64,000 nt of DNA from FEN-1219 sp963728995 (GCA_963728995.1 CAVSMD010000004.1:744001-808000); one strand, 5' to 3'; shown: positions 29,179 to 40,487, counted from the first letter of the stretch. Notes: generated by a model from the letters alone, not told the origin. A program made the numbers and translations.

Positions 29179-30531
29179 TTGAACCCGACGCGTGACGACA
29201 CGATCGCTGCTTTGGCCACGGCCCCCGGCAACGCCGCCGTCGCGATCGTGCGCCTATCAGGCTCCGAGGCCGCACGGATCGCACGTCAACTGACGGGCAT
29301 CGAGCCTCGGCGCACGCTACGCGGAGCTATGCGCATTTCGCGACGCGCGCGGCGCGGTTCTCGATCAAGGGCTGCTGCTGTTCTTCCCGGCGCCGAATTC
29401 CTATACCGGCGAGGACGTCGTCGAGCTGCAGTGCCATGGCGGACGCGTCGTGAGCGACGCGCTGCTCGCGCGAGCCTATGCGCTCGGGGCGCGCCCGGCG
29501 GAGCCTGGCGAATTCACGCTGCGTGCCTATCCGCAACGACAAGCTCGACCTGCTCCAGGCGGAGGCGGTCGCGGATCTGATCGCGAGCGGCTCGTTGCAA
29601 GCGGCGCGCGCCGCCCAGCGCTCGCTCGACGGCCAGTTCTCGGCTGCCGTGCAGCGGCTGCAGGCGGGACTCACGCGGCTGCGGGTTCGCGTGGAGGCGT
29701 GGCTGGACTTTCCGGAGGAGGAGCTGCCGTTCGATGCGGCGCCGCAGTGCCTCGCGGAGCTCGACGGTCTCCTGACCGAGCTCGACGAGCTCGGCGCGCG
29801 CGCGCGGTCGGGGAGGGCGCTGCGCGACGGTCTTTGCATCGCGATCGCCGGCCCGCCGAACGCCGGCAAGTCGAGCCTGCTGAATCGCCTGGCCGGCTAC
29901 GATGCCGCCATCGTCACGGAGCTGCCGGGCACGACGCGCGACGCGCTTCGCGAGCATCTGTTGCTCGACGATTTGCCGGTCACGATCGTCGATACCGCCG
30001 GGTTGCGCGAAACGACCGACCCGATCGAGCGCGAGGGCGTGCGGCGTTCACGCGCCGAGGTCACCCGCGCCGATCGCGTCTTGTGGGTGGTGGACGTGCG
30101 GGAGCCGCTTGCGCAGAGCGTGCAAGCGGCTCGCGCGGCGATCGGAGACGAAGTGCCGTTCACGGTGCTGGCGAACAAGGTCGATCTGATCGACGAAGCG
30201 CCTCGCCTCGCCGTTCACGACGGCGTGCCCGTCATACGGTTATCGGCGCTGACCGGGGCAGGGACGGACGCGCTGATCGCCCACCTGAAGGAAGTTGCGG
30301 GCCTCGGCCCCGAGGTGGCCGGCACCTTCAGCGCTCGCCGCCGCCACGTCGATGCGCTGGCGCGAGTGCGTGGGCTGCTGATCGGCTGCGCGGACGGAGC
30401 TGAGCGGCGAGCTCGAGCTGATGGCCGAGCATCTGCGCACGGCGCAAGCGGCGCTCAGCGAGCTGACCGGCGAGCTGACGAGCGACGATCTGCTCGGCGA
30501 GATCTTCGCGACGTTCTGTATCGGGAAATAG
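29179..30531 (+). CDS. mnmE: tRNA modification GTPase MnmE (frame broken)
   Basis: About 450 residues. TTG start at 29179 (MNPTRDDTIAALATAPGNAA), formyl-THF-binding N-domain (YTGEDVVELQCHGG, RPAEPGEFTLRA), helical domain, G domain (GPPNAGKSSLLNRLAG, ELPGTTRDALREHL, DTAGLRET, NKVD) and the terminal C-I-G-K motif whose Cys is essential. With MnmG it modifies wobble uridines of tRNA. Breaks near 29325, 29532 and 30395. Confidence 0.94.
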
Positions 30532-30556
30532 CGAGCGGCGGCGGCGGCCTCGCGGA

Positions 30557-31164
30557 TCAGTCGTAGAGCCCGACGACCTTAGCGCGCACCGGGCGGTGCG
30601 GCGGGCTGGTGGCGACTTCGATGCGGTCGCGGCCGAACTGCTTCGCCACATGCAGCACGCGCTCGGTGCGCGCCGCGAGCTCGTCGATGGCCTCGCCGAT
30701 CCGGTACTGCGCGACACCGATCGATACGGTTGCGCTGATGCGATCGCTCAACGGCTTCTCCGCCACTGCAAATCGCAGCGCCTCGGCCAGCATCTCGGCC
30801 TGGCTCGACGCGCAAGGCCGGGCCAGCACCATCAGCGCGCCGCCGTCGTAGCGGCCAAGCGTGTACTCGGACCGATGCCACGCGGGCTCGGCGATGATCT
30901 GCGCGTACCCGATCCGCGAGCCCGATCAATACGTCGTCGCCGGCCGTCAGGCCATGGCAGTCGTTGATGTTTTGCAGATGATCGACATCGAGCAGCAGCA
31001 GGCAAAACGGACTGCCGCTGCGTTTCGCTTGATCGGCCTGTGTCGTGCAGGGTGCTCATGAACGCGGGGCGCGTCAGCGTCAGCGTCAGCGGATCGTAGG
31101 ACGGTGCGCAGGGCATCGCTGCGAGTTGGGGTTCGGACATCGGTCGGCCGGTCTCGAGGCTCAT
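30557..31164 (-). CDS. degenerate GGDEF-domain protein (frame broken)
   Basis: About 200 residues, start MSLETGRPMSEPQ at 31164 (or the ATG at 31140). The domain aligns as DPLTLTLTRPAFM, CLLLLDVDHLQNINDCHG, then GRYDGGALMVLARP where an active enzyme has RYGGDEFVVL, and SATVSIGVAQY. The catalytic GG(D/E)EF is replaced by DGGAL, so it is unlikely to make cyclic di-GMP; binding or structural roles are possible. Breaks near 31030 and 30920. No membrane helix. 98 bases after the ABC permease gene. Confidence 0.75.
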
Positions 31165-31262
31165 AGTTGTCGAGCCGGGAGCTTGCCCCGTCAGGCAGCG
31201 CCGTGGCGTGAACGCGCTCGCAGAAGCGACGCCGGTGCGTTTACATAACTTGCGCGGCTGCG

Positions 31263-32448
31263 CTAACCGAGAATTGCCTCGCGCTCGTAGAGCCGCATAG
31301 CGAGCCAACCGAGCAGTCCGCCCAGCGCGAGACTGCTCACCGCCGAGATCAACACGTACAGCCAGTTCATCGGCTCGGCCTTGATCAGCGAGGTGATCAG
31401 CAGGTGCTGGCTCAGGCTCGGGATCCACATGAGCTTCAACGCGGGCTCGACGTTGAGCAACGCGGCGAACATCAGCGGCAACGTCGGCACGAGCAGCATG
31501 AACGACAGGTACGTCTGCGCCTCGCGATACGTGCGTGTGAACGAGGCGACGGTCGTCATCAGCGCCGCGCCGAGCGGCGCGAACGGGCAGAGCACGACGA
31601 ACGCCAGCAGCGCCGTCGTCGGCCCGAAGCTCGAGCTCATGCCGAGCTGCTCGAGTGGCACTCGGGCGAGCGCCACGGTGAAGGCTGCCAGCGTCAGCGC
31701 GAGCGACACGAGCATGTAGCAGACCGTGGCCGCCATCTTGCCGAGCAACAGCCGCGACCGCGGCACCGGCAGCGTGAGCAGCGGCTCGAGCGATTTGCGC
31801 TCGCGCTCGCCGGCGGTGGAGTCGATCGCGATGTGCAGCCCGCCGGTCAGCGTTGCGAACAGCAGGAAGTACGTCAGCACGCCGAGCATCACGACCGATC
31901 GGCCGGCCGGCGTGGAAACGTCGAGCTCGTCGACGATCATCGGCCGCAGCAGCGTCGGGTTCACGCCGTTCGCGACCAGCCGCAGCGTGCCGATCTGCTG
32001 GCCGTAGCCCTCGAGCGTGCCGCGCACGCGACCGATCTTGCTCGCGGCGCGCGACTTCGAGCGATCGAAGATCACCGTCACGCGAGCGGCGCGCTCCGTG
32101 CCGAAATCGGCGGGGAATCGCTCGTCGATGACGAGCGCCACGTCGTACTGCCCGGCGGCGACGGCGGCGGCCACGTCGTCGAGCGTTGCGAACTCGGCGC
32201 CGCGCGCCGCGTGCACTCCGCGCGCATTCAGGAATGCGACCAGATTCGGCGCGCGCTCGGCGCCGACGATCGGCAGCTCGAGCGGCTGGTCGATCGAGGA
32301 CAGGTTTCGCGAGACCGACACATTGATCACCGCGACGAACAGCAGCGGGCCGAGCAGCGGGCCGAGCAGCAACGAGAACAGCGCGCGCCGGTCGCGCGTG
32401 CGTCTCGAGAATCTCCTTGCGGCAGACGGTCAGGATGGGCGAGCTCAT
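31263..32448 (-). CDS. ABC-2 type transporter permease, NatB-like (frame broken)
   Basis: About 395 residues. N-terminus MSSPILTVCRKEILET, then after a break near 32405 LLLGPLLGPLLFVAVINVSV, a periplasmic loop, and about six C-terminal transmembrane helices, with the conserved TAGERERKSLEPLLTLPVPR that contacts the ATPase. Matches the NatB group of Na+ or drug exporters; the substrate cannot be read. Its ATG overlaps the ATPase stop, so the two form one transporter. Confidence 0.85.
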
Positions 32449-33180
32449 TCGCGTGCGTGCTCCGCGGCGCTGACGGCCGTGACGAAGATCTCCTCGAGGC
32501 TGCGCCCCGGGAAACGCTGCGCGAGCTCGGCCGGCGTGCCGCGCAGGGTCACGCGTCCGCCCGCGATGATCACGAGGTCATCGACGAGCGCTTCGACCTC
32601 CTGCATCACGTGACTCGACAGCAGCACGCAGCGCCCCTGGCGCTTGAGCTCGCGCAGCCAGTCGCGCAGGTGCCGCGTCGCCATCACGTCGAGGCCGCTC
32701 GTCGGCTCGTCGAGCAGCAGGTGCTGCGGCTCGTGGACGAGCGCGCGCGCCAGCGCGACCTTGGTTCGCTCGCCCTGCGAGAAGCCCTTGGCCTTGCGGT
32801 CGGCGATCGCGCCGAGGTCCAGCCGCGCGACGAGCGCCTCGATCCGCGCCGCGAGCGCGGCCTCGGGCAGCCCGTGCAGCCGCCCGTAATACGCGATGTT
32901 TTCGCGCCCCGTCAGCTGCGGATAGAGGCCCGAGCCGTGCGGCAGCACGCCGAGCAGCCGGCGCGCGGCGAGCGGCGCGGCCTGCAAGATCCGTGCCGCC
33001 GATCCGCGCGCGACCGCGATCGGGCTCGAGCACGGTCGACAGGATCCGCAGGCACGTCGACTTGCCGGCGCCGTTCGGGCCGAGCAGGCCCGTGATCCGG
33101 CCGTCGGCCGCCGTGAAGCTCACGTCGTCGAGCGCGCGAACGGTGCCGAACGCCTTGCTGATGCCCGAGATCTCGATCAT
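32445..33180 (-). CDS. ABC transporter ATP-binding protein, NatA-like (frame broken)
   Basis: About 244 residues. MIEISGISKAFGTVRALDDV, Walker A LLGPNGAGKSTCLRILST, then after a break near 32990 VLPHGSGLYPQLTGRENIAY, the signature FSQGERTKVALARALV, Walker B HLLLDEPTSGLDV and SSHVMQEVEAL. Powers the adjacent permease. Overlaps the hydrolase stop at one end and the permease start at the other. Confidence 0.9.
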
Positions 33181-34626
33181 GGCGCGGGTCCGAGCAGGCT
33201 CAGGAAGAACGGCGTCGGCGGCTCGTCGTCGAGGCAGCCCGGCGTCGAGCTCGCTGGGCGCGGCGCGCTCGAGGAACGCGCGCAACAGCCGCGGCACGCA
33301 GCCGATGGCGACGAGGCCGTGTCCCTGGTCCTTGCCGATCACGTGCTTGCTGTTCGTGAGCCCGCCGGCGATCACGCGCTCGGCGTAGGCGGGCGGCGTG
33401 ATCGGGTCGGTGTCGCCGGAGAGCAAGAGCACGGGCACGTCGCTGACCACGGGCTGCTTGAAATCGGGGTCGCGCACGCCTCCGGGCCAGCGGCCGCAGA
33501 TCAGCCGCAGCGCGTCGACGATCGTCGTGCCGAGGTAGGTGTCGTCCAGCCCTTCGGTCGCGTTCGCGGGCATGAACGGCACGTCTTCCGTGCACGTCAC
33601 GGAGTTGCTCATCGGAAAGCTCAGCGACTCGGGCAGATCGCGCAGCGTGGTTTTCGCGTGGCTCGCGAGCGGCGCGTAGTTGCCGCCGTACGCTTCGTGG
33701 ATCAGCACCGGCAGCAGCGCCACCGTCGCGGCGCTGTAGCTCATGAATCGCACGAGCGCGCGCAGCTCCAGCGAGGACAGCGGCGGTGCGGGCTCCGTGT
33801 GCTCGCGCGCGGCCGCGTCGAGCCGGGCCAGCAGCGCCCGAAAATGCGCCGGCAGATCGGCGAACCGCGTGCCGCAGCCCGGATCGGCCGCGCAGCGCGC
33901 GAAGATCTGCGTCAGCGCGCGCTGCGCCTCGCGGGCCACGTCGGGACCGAGCGCAAGCTCGGGCGGCACGACGCCGTCGAGCACGACCGCGCGCGCGCGC
34001 TCCGGGAAGCGGCGCAAATAGTGCTGCGCGACGCGCGTGCCGTACGAAACGCCGTAGACGTTCCAGCGCTCGATGCCGAGCGCCGCGCGCACGCGATCGA
34101 GATCCTGCACCGCCACGGAGGTCGTATAGAAGCGCGGATCGTGCTGCAGCGCGCCTTTGCAGCCATCGATCACGCGCTCGAGCGCCTCCGGCCCGGCGGT
34201 GTCGAGCGCCAGGTCCTCGGGTGTCTTGCAGTCGAACCCTTCGGCCGAGCGGCCCGTGCCGCGTTGATCGACGAGCACGATGTCGCGATCGCGGCGCGCT
34301 TGCTCGAACGCGCCGCGCAGCTGCAGGTAGAAATCGACGGTGCTCTGACCTGGACCGCCGGCGATCAGGACCAGCGGGTCCGGGCGCGGCGTGGCCGACA
34401 GGGCGCCGACCCGCGCGACGAACAGCTCGATCGTGGGGCCGGCCGGCGTCGCCGGGTCCTCGGGGACATTCAGCGTGCCGCAGCCTGCGAACACGGCCTG
34501 CACCGACGCGGTTGCGAGCCGACAGCGCTCGAGCGGCAACGGCTGCGCCTGCGCCATGGCCAGGCCAGGCGCGCCGAGCGCAACGAGGGCGCAGAGCCGA
34601 GCCAGCGTGCTGCACACGTAGGGCAT
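33177..34626 (-). CDS. secreted alpha/beta hydrolase, tripeptidyl-peptidase-like (frame broken)
   Basis: About 482 residues. Signal peptide (cleavage near AMA-QAQ). Alpha/beta-hydrolase fold with PLVLIAGGPGQSTVDFY (oxyanion HGGPG-like), LVDQRGTGRSA, the nucleophile elbow GVSYGTRVA, acid VLLLSGDTDPITPP and His in DQGHGLVA. The C-terminal TAP-like segment suggests a proline- or tripeptidyl-aminopeptidase of the periplasm. A break near 33237 separates the last 20 residues; the repaired stop overlaps the ATPase start. Confidence 0.86.
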
Positions 34627-34714
34627 AGCGGCGCATGTTCGCCGAACGCCAAGGCGGTTGCCAGCGCGCCCGAGTGGTCACCGCAGGGGCGTACGCCCTA
34701 GAATCTGCGTCGTC

Positions 34715-36620
34715 ATGCAGTATCCGACTCATTACGGCTGCGTCGTGGTCGGCGGCGGGCACGCCGGCACCGAAGCCGCGCTCGCCGCCGCGCGCATGGG
34801 CGTGCGCACGCTGCTGCTCACGCAAAACCTCGAAACGCTGGGGCAGATGAGCTGCAATCCGGCGATCGGCGGCATCGGCAAAGGCCACCTCACGAAGGAG
34901 ATCGATGCGCTGGGCGGCGCGATGGCGCGCGCGATCGATCGCGCCGGAATCCATTTCCGCACGCTGAACGCGAGCAAGGGCCCGGCCGTGCGCGCTACGC
35001 GTGCGCAGGCCGACCGGGTGCTCTACAAGCGCGCGATCCGCGAGCTGCTCGATGCCGAGCCGAATCTCACGCTGCTGCAGCAGAACGTCGACGATCTCCT
35101 GCTCGACGGCGCGCGCGTGCGCGGCGTCGTCACGCAGGCCGGGATGAGGATCGCGGCCGACACGGTCGTGCTCACCGTGGGCACGTTCCTCGACGGCAAG
35201 ATCCACGTGGGCCAGATCAACTACTCCGGCGGTCGCGCCGGCGACGCCGCATCGATCGGTCTTGCGCGCGGCTTGCGCGCGCTCGGCCTCGCCGTCGGCC
35301 GACTGAAGACCGGCACGCCGCCGCGAATCGACGGGCGCACGATCGACTATGCGAATCTCGCCGAGCAGCCCGGCGACACGCCGACGCCCGTGTTCTCGTT
35401 CCTCGGGCGCCGCGCCGAGCATCCGCGCCAGGTGTCGTGCTTCATCACGCACACCACCGAGCAGCACGCACGACATCATTCGTCGAGGTCTCGACCGCTC
35501 GCCGCTGTATACGGGCGCGATCGAGGGCGTCGGGCCGCGCTATTGCCCGTCGATCGAGGACAAAGTCGTCCGCTTCGCCGATCGCACGCGGCATCAGATT
35601 TTCATCGAGCCCGAAGGGCTCGACACGTTCGAGATCTATCCGAACGGCATCTCGACCTCGTTGCCGTTCGACGTGCAGCTCGAGCTCGTGCATTCGATCC
35701 CCGGCTTCGAGCATGCACACGTCACGCGGCCGGGCTACGCGATCGAGTACGACTTCTTCGATCCGCGCGACCTCAAATGCTCGCTCGAGACGAAGGCGAT
35801 CGAGGGGTTGTTCTTCGCCGGTCAGATCAACGGCACGACGGGTTACGAGGAGGCCGCGGCGCAGGGCATCGTCGCCGGCATCAACGCGGGCCGGCGCGTG
35901 CTCGAGCGTGAGCCGTGGGCTCCGCGCCGCGACGAGGCTTACATCGGCGTGCTGATCGACGACCTCGTCACGCGCGGGACGACCGAGCCGTACCGCATGT
36001 TCACGAGCCGCGCGGAGTTTCGGCTGTCGCTTGCGCGAGGACAACGCGGACCTGCGGTTGACGCCGCTCGGCCGCGAGCTCGGGCCTCGTCGAGGACGAG
36101 CGCTGGCGAGCGTTCGAGGCGCGCCGCGAGTGGCTCGCGGCGGAAGCCGCGACGCTTGCACGCGACGGTCGTGAAGCCGTCCGACGTGGCCGCGGGCGAC
36201 GCGCTCGAGCCGCTGACGCGCGAGGTCTCGGCCTACGCGTTGCTGCGCCGCCCGGGCATCGGCTATGCGGACGTGACGGCACTGGCGCGCGTCGGTCGCT
36301 CGGCGGGGCTCGACGGACTCGACGACGAGGTGGCGCGACAGTGGAGCGGCAGCCTCGAGATCGACGCGCACTATGCCGGCTACGTCGAGCGGCAAGGCAC
36401 CGAGATCGAGCGGCAACGCCGCCAGGCCGATACGTGCCTGCCGGCCGACCTCGATTACGCCGCCGTGCACGGGCTCTCGAACGAGCTGCGCGAGAAGCTC
36501 GCGCGGATCCGCCCCGTGGACATCGGCCAGGCGGCGCGCATCTCCGGCATGACACCGGCGGCGATCTCGCTGCTGCTGATCCACGTGAAAAGGGGCGGCA
36601 CGGCGCGCGCAGCCGGCTGA
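34715..36620 (+). CDS. mnmG: tRNA uridine-5-carboxymethylaminomethyl modification enzyme MnmG (frame broken)
   Basis: About 630 residues. FAD-binding VVVGGGHAGTEAALAAARMG, SCNPAIGGIGKGHLTKEIDA, NASKGPAVRATRAQADR, LTVGTFLDGKIHVG, GRLKTGTPPRIDGRTID, then IEDKVVRFADRTRHQIFIEP, GYAIEYDFFDPRDL, FFAGQINGTTGYEEAAAQG and the C-terminal helical part. Works with MnmE on wobble uridine. Breaks near 35471, 36037, 36083 and 36163. First gene of mnmG-cytochrome-rsmG-parAB. Confidence 0.95.
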
Positions 36621-36726
36621 GAGCATCGGCCCTTCGGAATACACGTAGGCCCGCGGCATGCCATCGCGCAGCCGAATTGGCTATCATGCGCCGCCGAGAA
36701 GGGAATCTCGCTTCAGGAGCGTCCGC

Positions 36727-37390
36727 TTGTTCGCATCGAAAACCGTCGCCGCTGCCACCGCTACGCTCGCGTTAGCAGCCTTGTCGTCGGCCTATGCGCA
36801 GAAGGCGCCGCCGCCACCGCCACCGCTGACGCCGATCGCGCTGCCGGGCAATGCGGAACGCGGCGCGGCGATCGCCGAGACCTGCTACGGCTGCCACGGC
36901 ATCCCCGAATCGCACAACGCGTATCCGATCGTATCTCGTGCCGAAGCTCGGCGGGCAGAACGCGGCGTACATCACCGTGGCGCTGCAGGGTTATCGGCGC
37001 GGCACGCGCAGCCACGAGACGATGCAGGCGCAGGCTTCGACGCTGTCGGACCAGGACATCGCGGACATCGCGGCCTATTTCGCGGCGCAGCCGGGCGAGC
37101 CGGAAGCGGGTCGAACCAGCGGCACGTCGGCGCAGGTCGCCGCGGGCAAGGAGAAGTCCACGACCTGCGTTCAGTGCCACGGCCAGGAAGGCGCGGCCGC
37201 GGCGCCGCAGTGGCCGAACCTCGGCGGGCAGCACGAGTCCTACCTCGTGCAGGCGCTGACGCAGTACAAGGACGGACGGCGCAACGACATGCTCATGGGC
37301 CCGCTCGTCGGCATGCTCGACGACGCGGCCATCGAAGACATCGCCGCCTTCTTCGCCGCGCAACCACTCCTCCACGACACCCCCCGCTAG
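36727..37390 (+). CDS. diheme cytochrome c4-like protein (frame broken)
   Basis: About 220 residues. TTG start at 36727 with an AGGAG about 8 bases upstream. Signal peptide (cleavage after AYA-QK), a proline run, then two class I heme sites, CYGCH and CVQCH, each followed by a sixth-ligand Met region (MQAQASTLSDQDIADIAAYF and MGPLVGMLDDAAIEDIAAFF). A periplasmic electron carrier, perhaps feeding a terminal oxidase. Break near 36932. Unusual company between mnmG and rsmG. Confidence 0.85.
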
Positions 37391-37481
37391 CGCGCCCGAG
37401 CAGTCACCGCTGCCTTTTGGGGTCGGCGCCCTCGGCGAGCGGGCGGTGACCGAAGTGCGGCACGCCCCGCATACTGGGGCG

Positions 37482-38144
37482 ATGTCTGGGGACGATGAGG
37501 TTCGAGCGGAGGCGATCGAGCGCCGGATGGCGCGCGAGGGCGTGCCGGTCGAGAGCGCGCAGGCGCAGGCACTGGCGCGGTTCGTGACGCTGCTGTTGCG
37601 CTGGAACCGCGTGCACAACCTCACCGGCGTGCGCGGCGCCGCCGAGCTCGTCGATCGGCACCTGGTCGAGAGCCTCGCGCTGCGCCCGCACCTCGCCGGC
37701 GCGCGCATCGCCGACGTCGGCAGCGGCGGCGGCCTGCCCGGCATGCCGCTCGCGATCACGGAGCCGGCGCGCCGCTTCACGCTGATCGAGAGCCGCGCGA
37801 AGCGCGTACGTTTCCTGCGCCACGCGATCGGCGACCTCAAGCTCGCCAACGCCGAGGTCGCGCACGCCCGCGCCGAGCACTTACGCGTCGCGCAGCCGTT
37901 TGATACCGTGCTCGCCCGGGCCGTGGCGCCGCCGAAGGAGCTGCTCTCGATCTGCCGGCCGCTCACGGCGCCCGGCAGCATCCTGCTGCTGTTGACGGCA
38001 CCGCATCTCACCGCCGAGTTTCGCGGCCTGGCAGCAGACTTCGTCCTGCGGCCGCCGGCCGCGACCGGCCCGCAGCTCAAGAGCTCGATCGTGGTGCTCG
38101 AGCGTGTCGATGATCAGGGGAGCGAACCGAGTGAGGGCACGTGA
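37482..38144 (+). CDS. rsmG: 16S rRNA (guanine527-N7)-methyltransferase RsmG
   Basis: 220 residues, uninterrupted. ATG at 37482 (MSGDDEVRAEAIERRM). LLLRWNRVHNLTGVR, the SAM-binding ADVGSGGGLPGMPLAI and FTLIESRAKRVRFLRHA motifs, and ARAVAPPKELL. Its stop abuts the parA ATG. Standard neighbour of mnmG and parAB near the origin. Confidence 0.95.
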   Translation: MSGDDEVRAEAIERRMAREGVPVESAQAQALARFVTLLLRWNRVHNLTGVRGAAELVDRHLVESLALRPHLAGARIADVGSGGGLPGMPLAITEPARRFTLIESRAKRVRFLRHAIGDLKLANAEVAHARAEHLRVAQPFDTVLARAVAPPKELLSICRPLTAPGSILLLLTAPHLTAEFRGLAADFVLRPPAATGPQLKSSIVVLERVDDQGSEPSEGT

Positions 38145-38937
38145 ATGGGCACGGTGATTGCCGTCACGAACCAGAAGGGCGGCGTCGGCAAGACCACGAC
38201 CTGCGTGAATCTCGCGGCGTCGCTCGCCGCGACGCAGCGCCGCGTGCTGCTGATCGATCTCGATCCGCAGTCGAATGCCACGATGGGCTCCGGCGTCGAC
38301 AAGAACGCGCTCGAGCACACGATCTGCGACGTGCTGCTCGACGAGCTGCCCATGGCGGCCGCGCTCGCGACGCCGCCGGAAGGCGGCTTCACGCTGCTGC
38401 CGAGCAACCAGGAGCTCACGGCGGCCGAGGTCGAGCTCGTGCAGAAGCCGGATCGCGAGTTCCGCTTGCGCAAGGCGCTCGAGCCGGTCGTCGATCAATA
38501 CGACTACGTGCTGATCGACTGTCCGCCGGCGCTGAACATGCTGACCGTCAACGCGCTCGTGGCCACCGACTACGTGCTGATCCCGATGCAGTGCGAGTAC
38601 TTCGCGCTCGAGGGCCTGAGCGCGCTCGTCAGCACGATCGAGAAGATTCGCTCTACCGCGAACCCGAAGCTTGCAGATCCACGGCATCCTGCGGACGATG
38701 TTCGATCCGCGGAACAACCTCGCGAACGAGGTCTCGTCGCAGCTGATCGCGCACTTCGGCGACAAGGTCTACCGCACCGTGATTCCGCGCAACGTGCGGC
38801 TCGCCGAGGCGCCGAGCTTCGGCAGGCCCGTGCTGTTCCACGACAAGTACTCGCGCGGCGCGCTTGCCTATCTCGCGCTCGCGGGCGAGGTGAATCGGCG
38901 CTCGGGTGCGGCGGTGCCGCGGCCACCGGGGACCTAG
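38145..38937 (+). CDS. parA: chromosome-partitioning ATPase ParA (frame broken)
   Basis: About 263 residues. Deviant Walker A AVTNQKGGVGKTTTCVNLAA, DLDPQSNATMG, DYVLIDCPPALNMLTVNAL, then after a break near 38674 LQIHGILRTMFDPRNNLANE, VIPRNVRLAEAPSFG, SRGALAYLALAGEV. Moves ParB-parS complexes after replication. Follows rsmG with no gap. Confidence 0.95.
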
Positions 38938-39006
38938 GCTCCGCCGACTCGGCCGGAGCGTTCGCTGCTACAATCCGGCCGAACGTCAAGCTCGCGACGG
39001 GCGCAC

Positions 39007-39928
39007 ATGAACAAACGGAAAAGCCTCGGGCGGGGCCTCGATGCGCTGCTCAGCAGCGCCCGACCGGCGGCCGAGTCGGTTTCGACGAAGACCGACGCGC
39101 CCGCCCCGGCGGGCGACTCGGGCCTGCGCGAGGTGCCGGTCGATCTGCTGCGCCGCGGCAAGTACCAGCCGCGCGTCGACATGCGCGAGGAAACGCTGAC
39201 GGAGCTCGCGGATTCGATCCGCGCGCAAGGCATCGTCCAGCCGATCGTCGTGCGGCCGCTGCCCGGCAGCGGCGGCGGCGGCGAAACCCAATACGAGATC
39301 GTCGCCGGCGAGCGCCGCTGGCGCGCCGCGCAGCTCGCGGGCCTGCACACCGTGCCGGCCGTCGTCCGGGACATCCCCGACGAGGCGGCCGTCGCGGTCG
39401 CGCTGATCGAGAACATCCAGCGCGAGAACTTGAACCCGATCGAGGAAGCGCGGTCGCTGCACCAGCTCGTCGAGGAGTTCGGCCTGACCCACGCCGACGC
39501 GGCCGACGCCGTCGGACGGTCGCGGGCGGCCGTCACGAACCTGCTGCGGCTGCTCGAGCTGCCGCGCCCGGTGCGCGAGCTGCTCGAGCAGCGCCAGCTC
39601 GACATGGGCCATGCCCGAGCGCTGCTCGGGCTGCCGTCCACGGAGCTCCAGGTGGAGCTCGCGGACCGGGTCGTCAAGCAGCAGCTCTCGGTTCGCGATA
39701 CGGAGAGCGCCGTGCGGCGGCTGGCCGGCACGGACGGCGAGGGCAAGCGCGCCAAGGCCGGTGCCGCGTCGCCGCCCGGCGGATCCGAACGTGCGGCGGC
39801 TCGAGTCCGAGCTGGCCGAGACCCTGGGGGCCGCCGTCGCGATCGAGCATGGGCCGAAAGGCGGCCGCGTCGTGATTCGCTACCACGGCCTCGACGAGCT
39901 CGAAGGGATCCTCGCTCACATCAAGTGA
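39007..39928 (+). CDS. parB: chromosome-partitioning protein ParB (frame broken)
   Basis: About 306 residues. MNKRKSLGRGLDALLSS, the ParB/Srx CTPase domain (VPVDLLRRGKYQPRVDM, VAGERRWRAAQLAGL, ALIENIQRENLNPIEEA), a helix-turn-helix (ADAVGRSRAAVTNLLRLLEL, MGHARALLGL) and, after a break near 39783, a C-terminal dimerisation segment. Its likely targets are the two parS sites inside recF. Confidence 0.95.
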
Positions 39929-39957
39929 CCATAAGACCCGCAGCGCTCGTGCGGACA

Positions 39958-39986
39958 TTGAATAGCGTGCTGTGACTGCTTAGAAT
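39958..39986 (+). promoter_or_regulatory. sigma-70 promoter of the atp operon
   Basis: TTGAAT at 39958-39963, exactly 17 bases, then TAGAAT at 39981-39986. Located between parB and atpI and facing the ATP synthase genes. A start site near 39993 puts the following hairpin at the very beginning of the transcript. Confidence 0.7.
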
Positions 39987-40002
39987 GCCCGCGGCCGAAC
40001 GG

Positions 40003-40027
40003 GCCACGCCTAGCCGTGGCTTTTTTT
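40003..40027 (+). terminator. rho-independent terminator-like hairpin, possibly a leader attenuator
   Basis: GCCACG and CGTGGC arms (40003-40008 and 40015-40020) around a 6-base loop, then a run of T from 40021. It would end parB transcripts. Because the atp promoter -10 box lies just upstream, atp transcripts must read through it, unless another promoter lies between 40028 and 40082. Confidence 0.75.
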
Positions 40028-40082
40028 TGCCGGTCATATTTTCAGTCTGCTGGGCGCACCCGGCACCATAGAGGCCGCTGCT

Positions 40083-40484
40083 GTGGTTAAGGACGTCAAG
40101 CACGTCGTGCCATTGACGCTGCTCGCGCAGGTGTGTGTGAGCCTCGTCGTGGCGGGTGCGGCGTGGGCGTGGTTCGGCGAGGTCGCGGCGGTGTCGGCGG
40201 CGCTCGGCGGCGCAACGGCGGTCGTGCCGAACGGCTTTCTGGCGGCGAGGCTTCTCATGTCGGGCCGGGATCCGAGCCACCGGGCCATGGCCCGAGCGGC
40301 CTGGATCGGCGAGATCGGCAAGCTCGCCCTGACGGTGCTGTTTTTTGGGGTGATTTTCGGGGTCTTGCGGCCAATTGCGCCGCCTGCGGTGTTCGCAGGC
40401 TTCATCGCGGCGCAGTTGGTGGTGTTCGGCGCGCTGCTCATCGGTGACGGCACGTCGACAAAAGAAATGATGACGAAGAGCTGA
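40083..40484 (+). CDS. atpI: ATP synthase subunit I
   Basis: 133 residues from a GTG at 40083. Four transmembrane helices; contains GGATAVVPNGFLAARLLMSG, the conserved AtpI region. Assists c-ring assembly and is not part of the finished enzyme. Four bases before atpB; first gene of the operon. Intact. Confidence 0.88.
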   Translation: MVKDVKHVVPLTLLAQVCVSLVVAGAAWAWFGEVAAVSAALGGATAVVPNGFLAARLLMSGRDPSHRAMARAAWIGEIGKLALTVLFFGVIFGVLRPIAPPAVFAGFIAAQLVVFGALLIGDGTSTKEMMTKS

Positions 40485-40487
40485 GGA

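Noticed and set aside
31404..33095. 563-codon open frame on the plus strand opposite the ABC transporter genes
   Set aside because: Composition is Arg/Gln/His-rich with no family motif, and the opposite strand encodes clear ABC permease and ATPase motifs; it is a GC-driven shadow.
33200..35479. 759-codon open frame on the minus strand overlapping the hydrolase and mnmG
   Set aside because: Its Arg/Ala-rich reading is a shadow frame; the real hydrolase and MnmG motifs lie in other frames.
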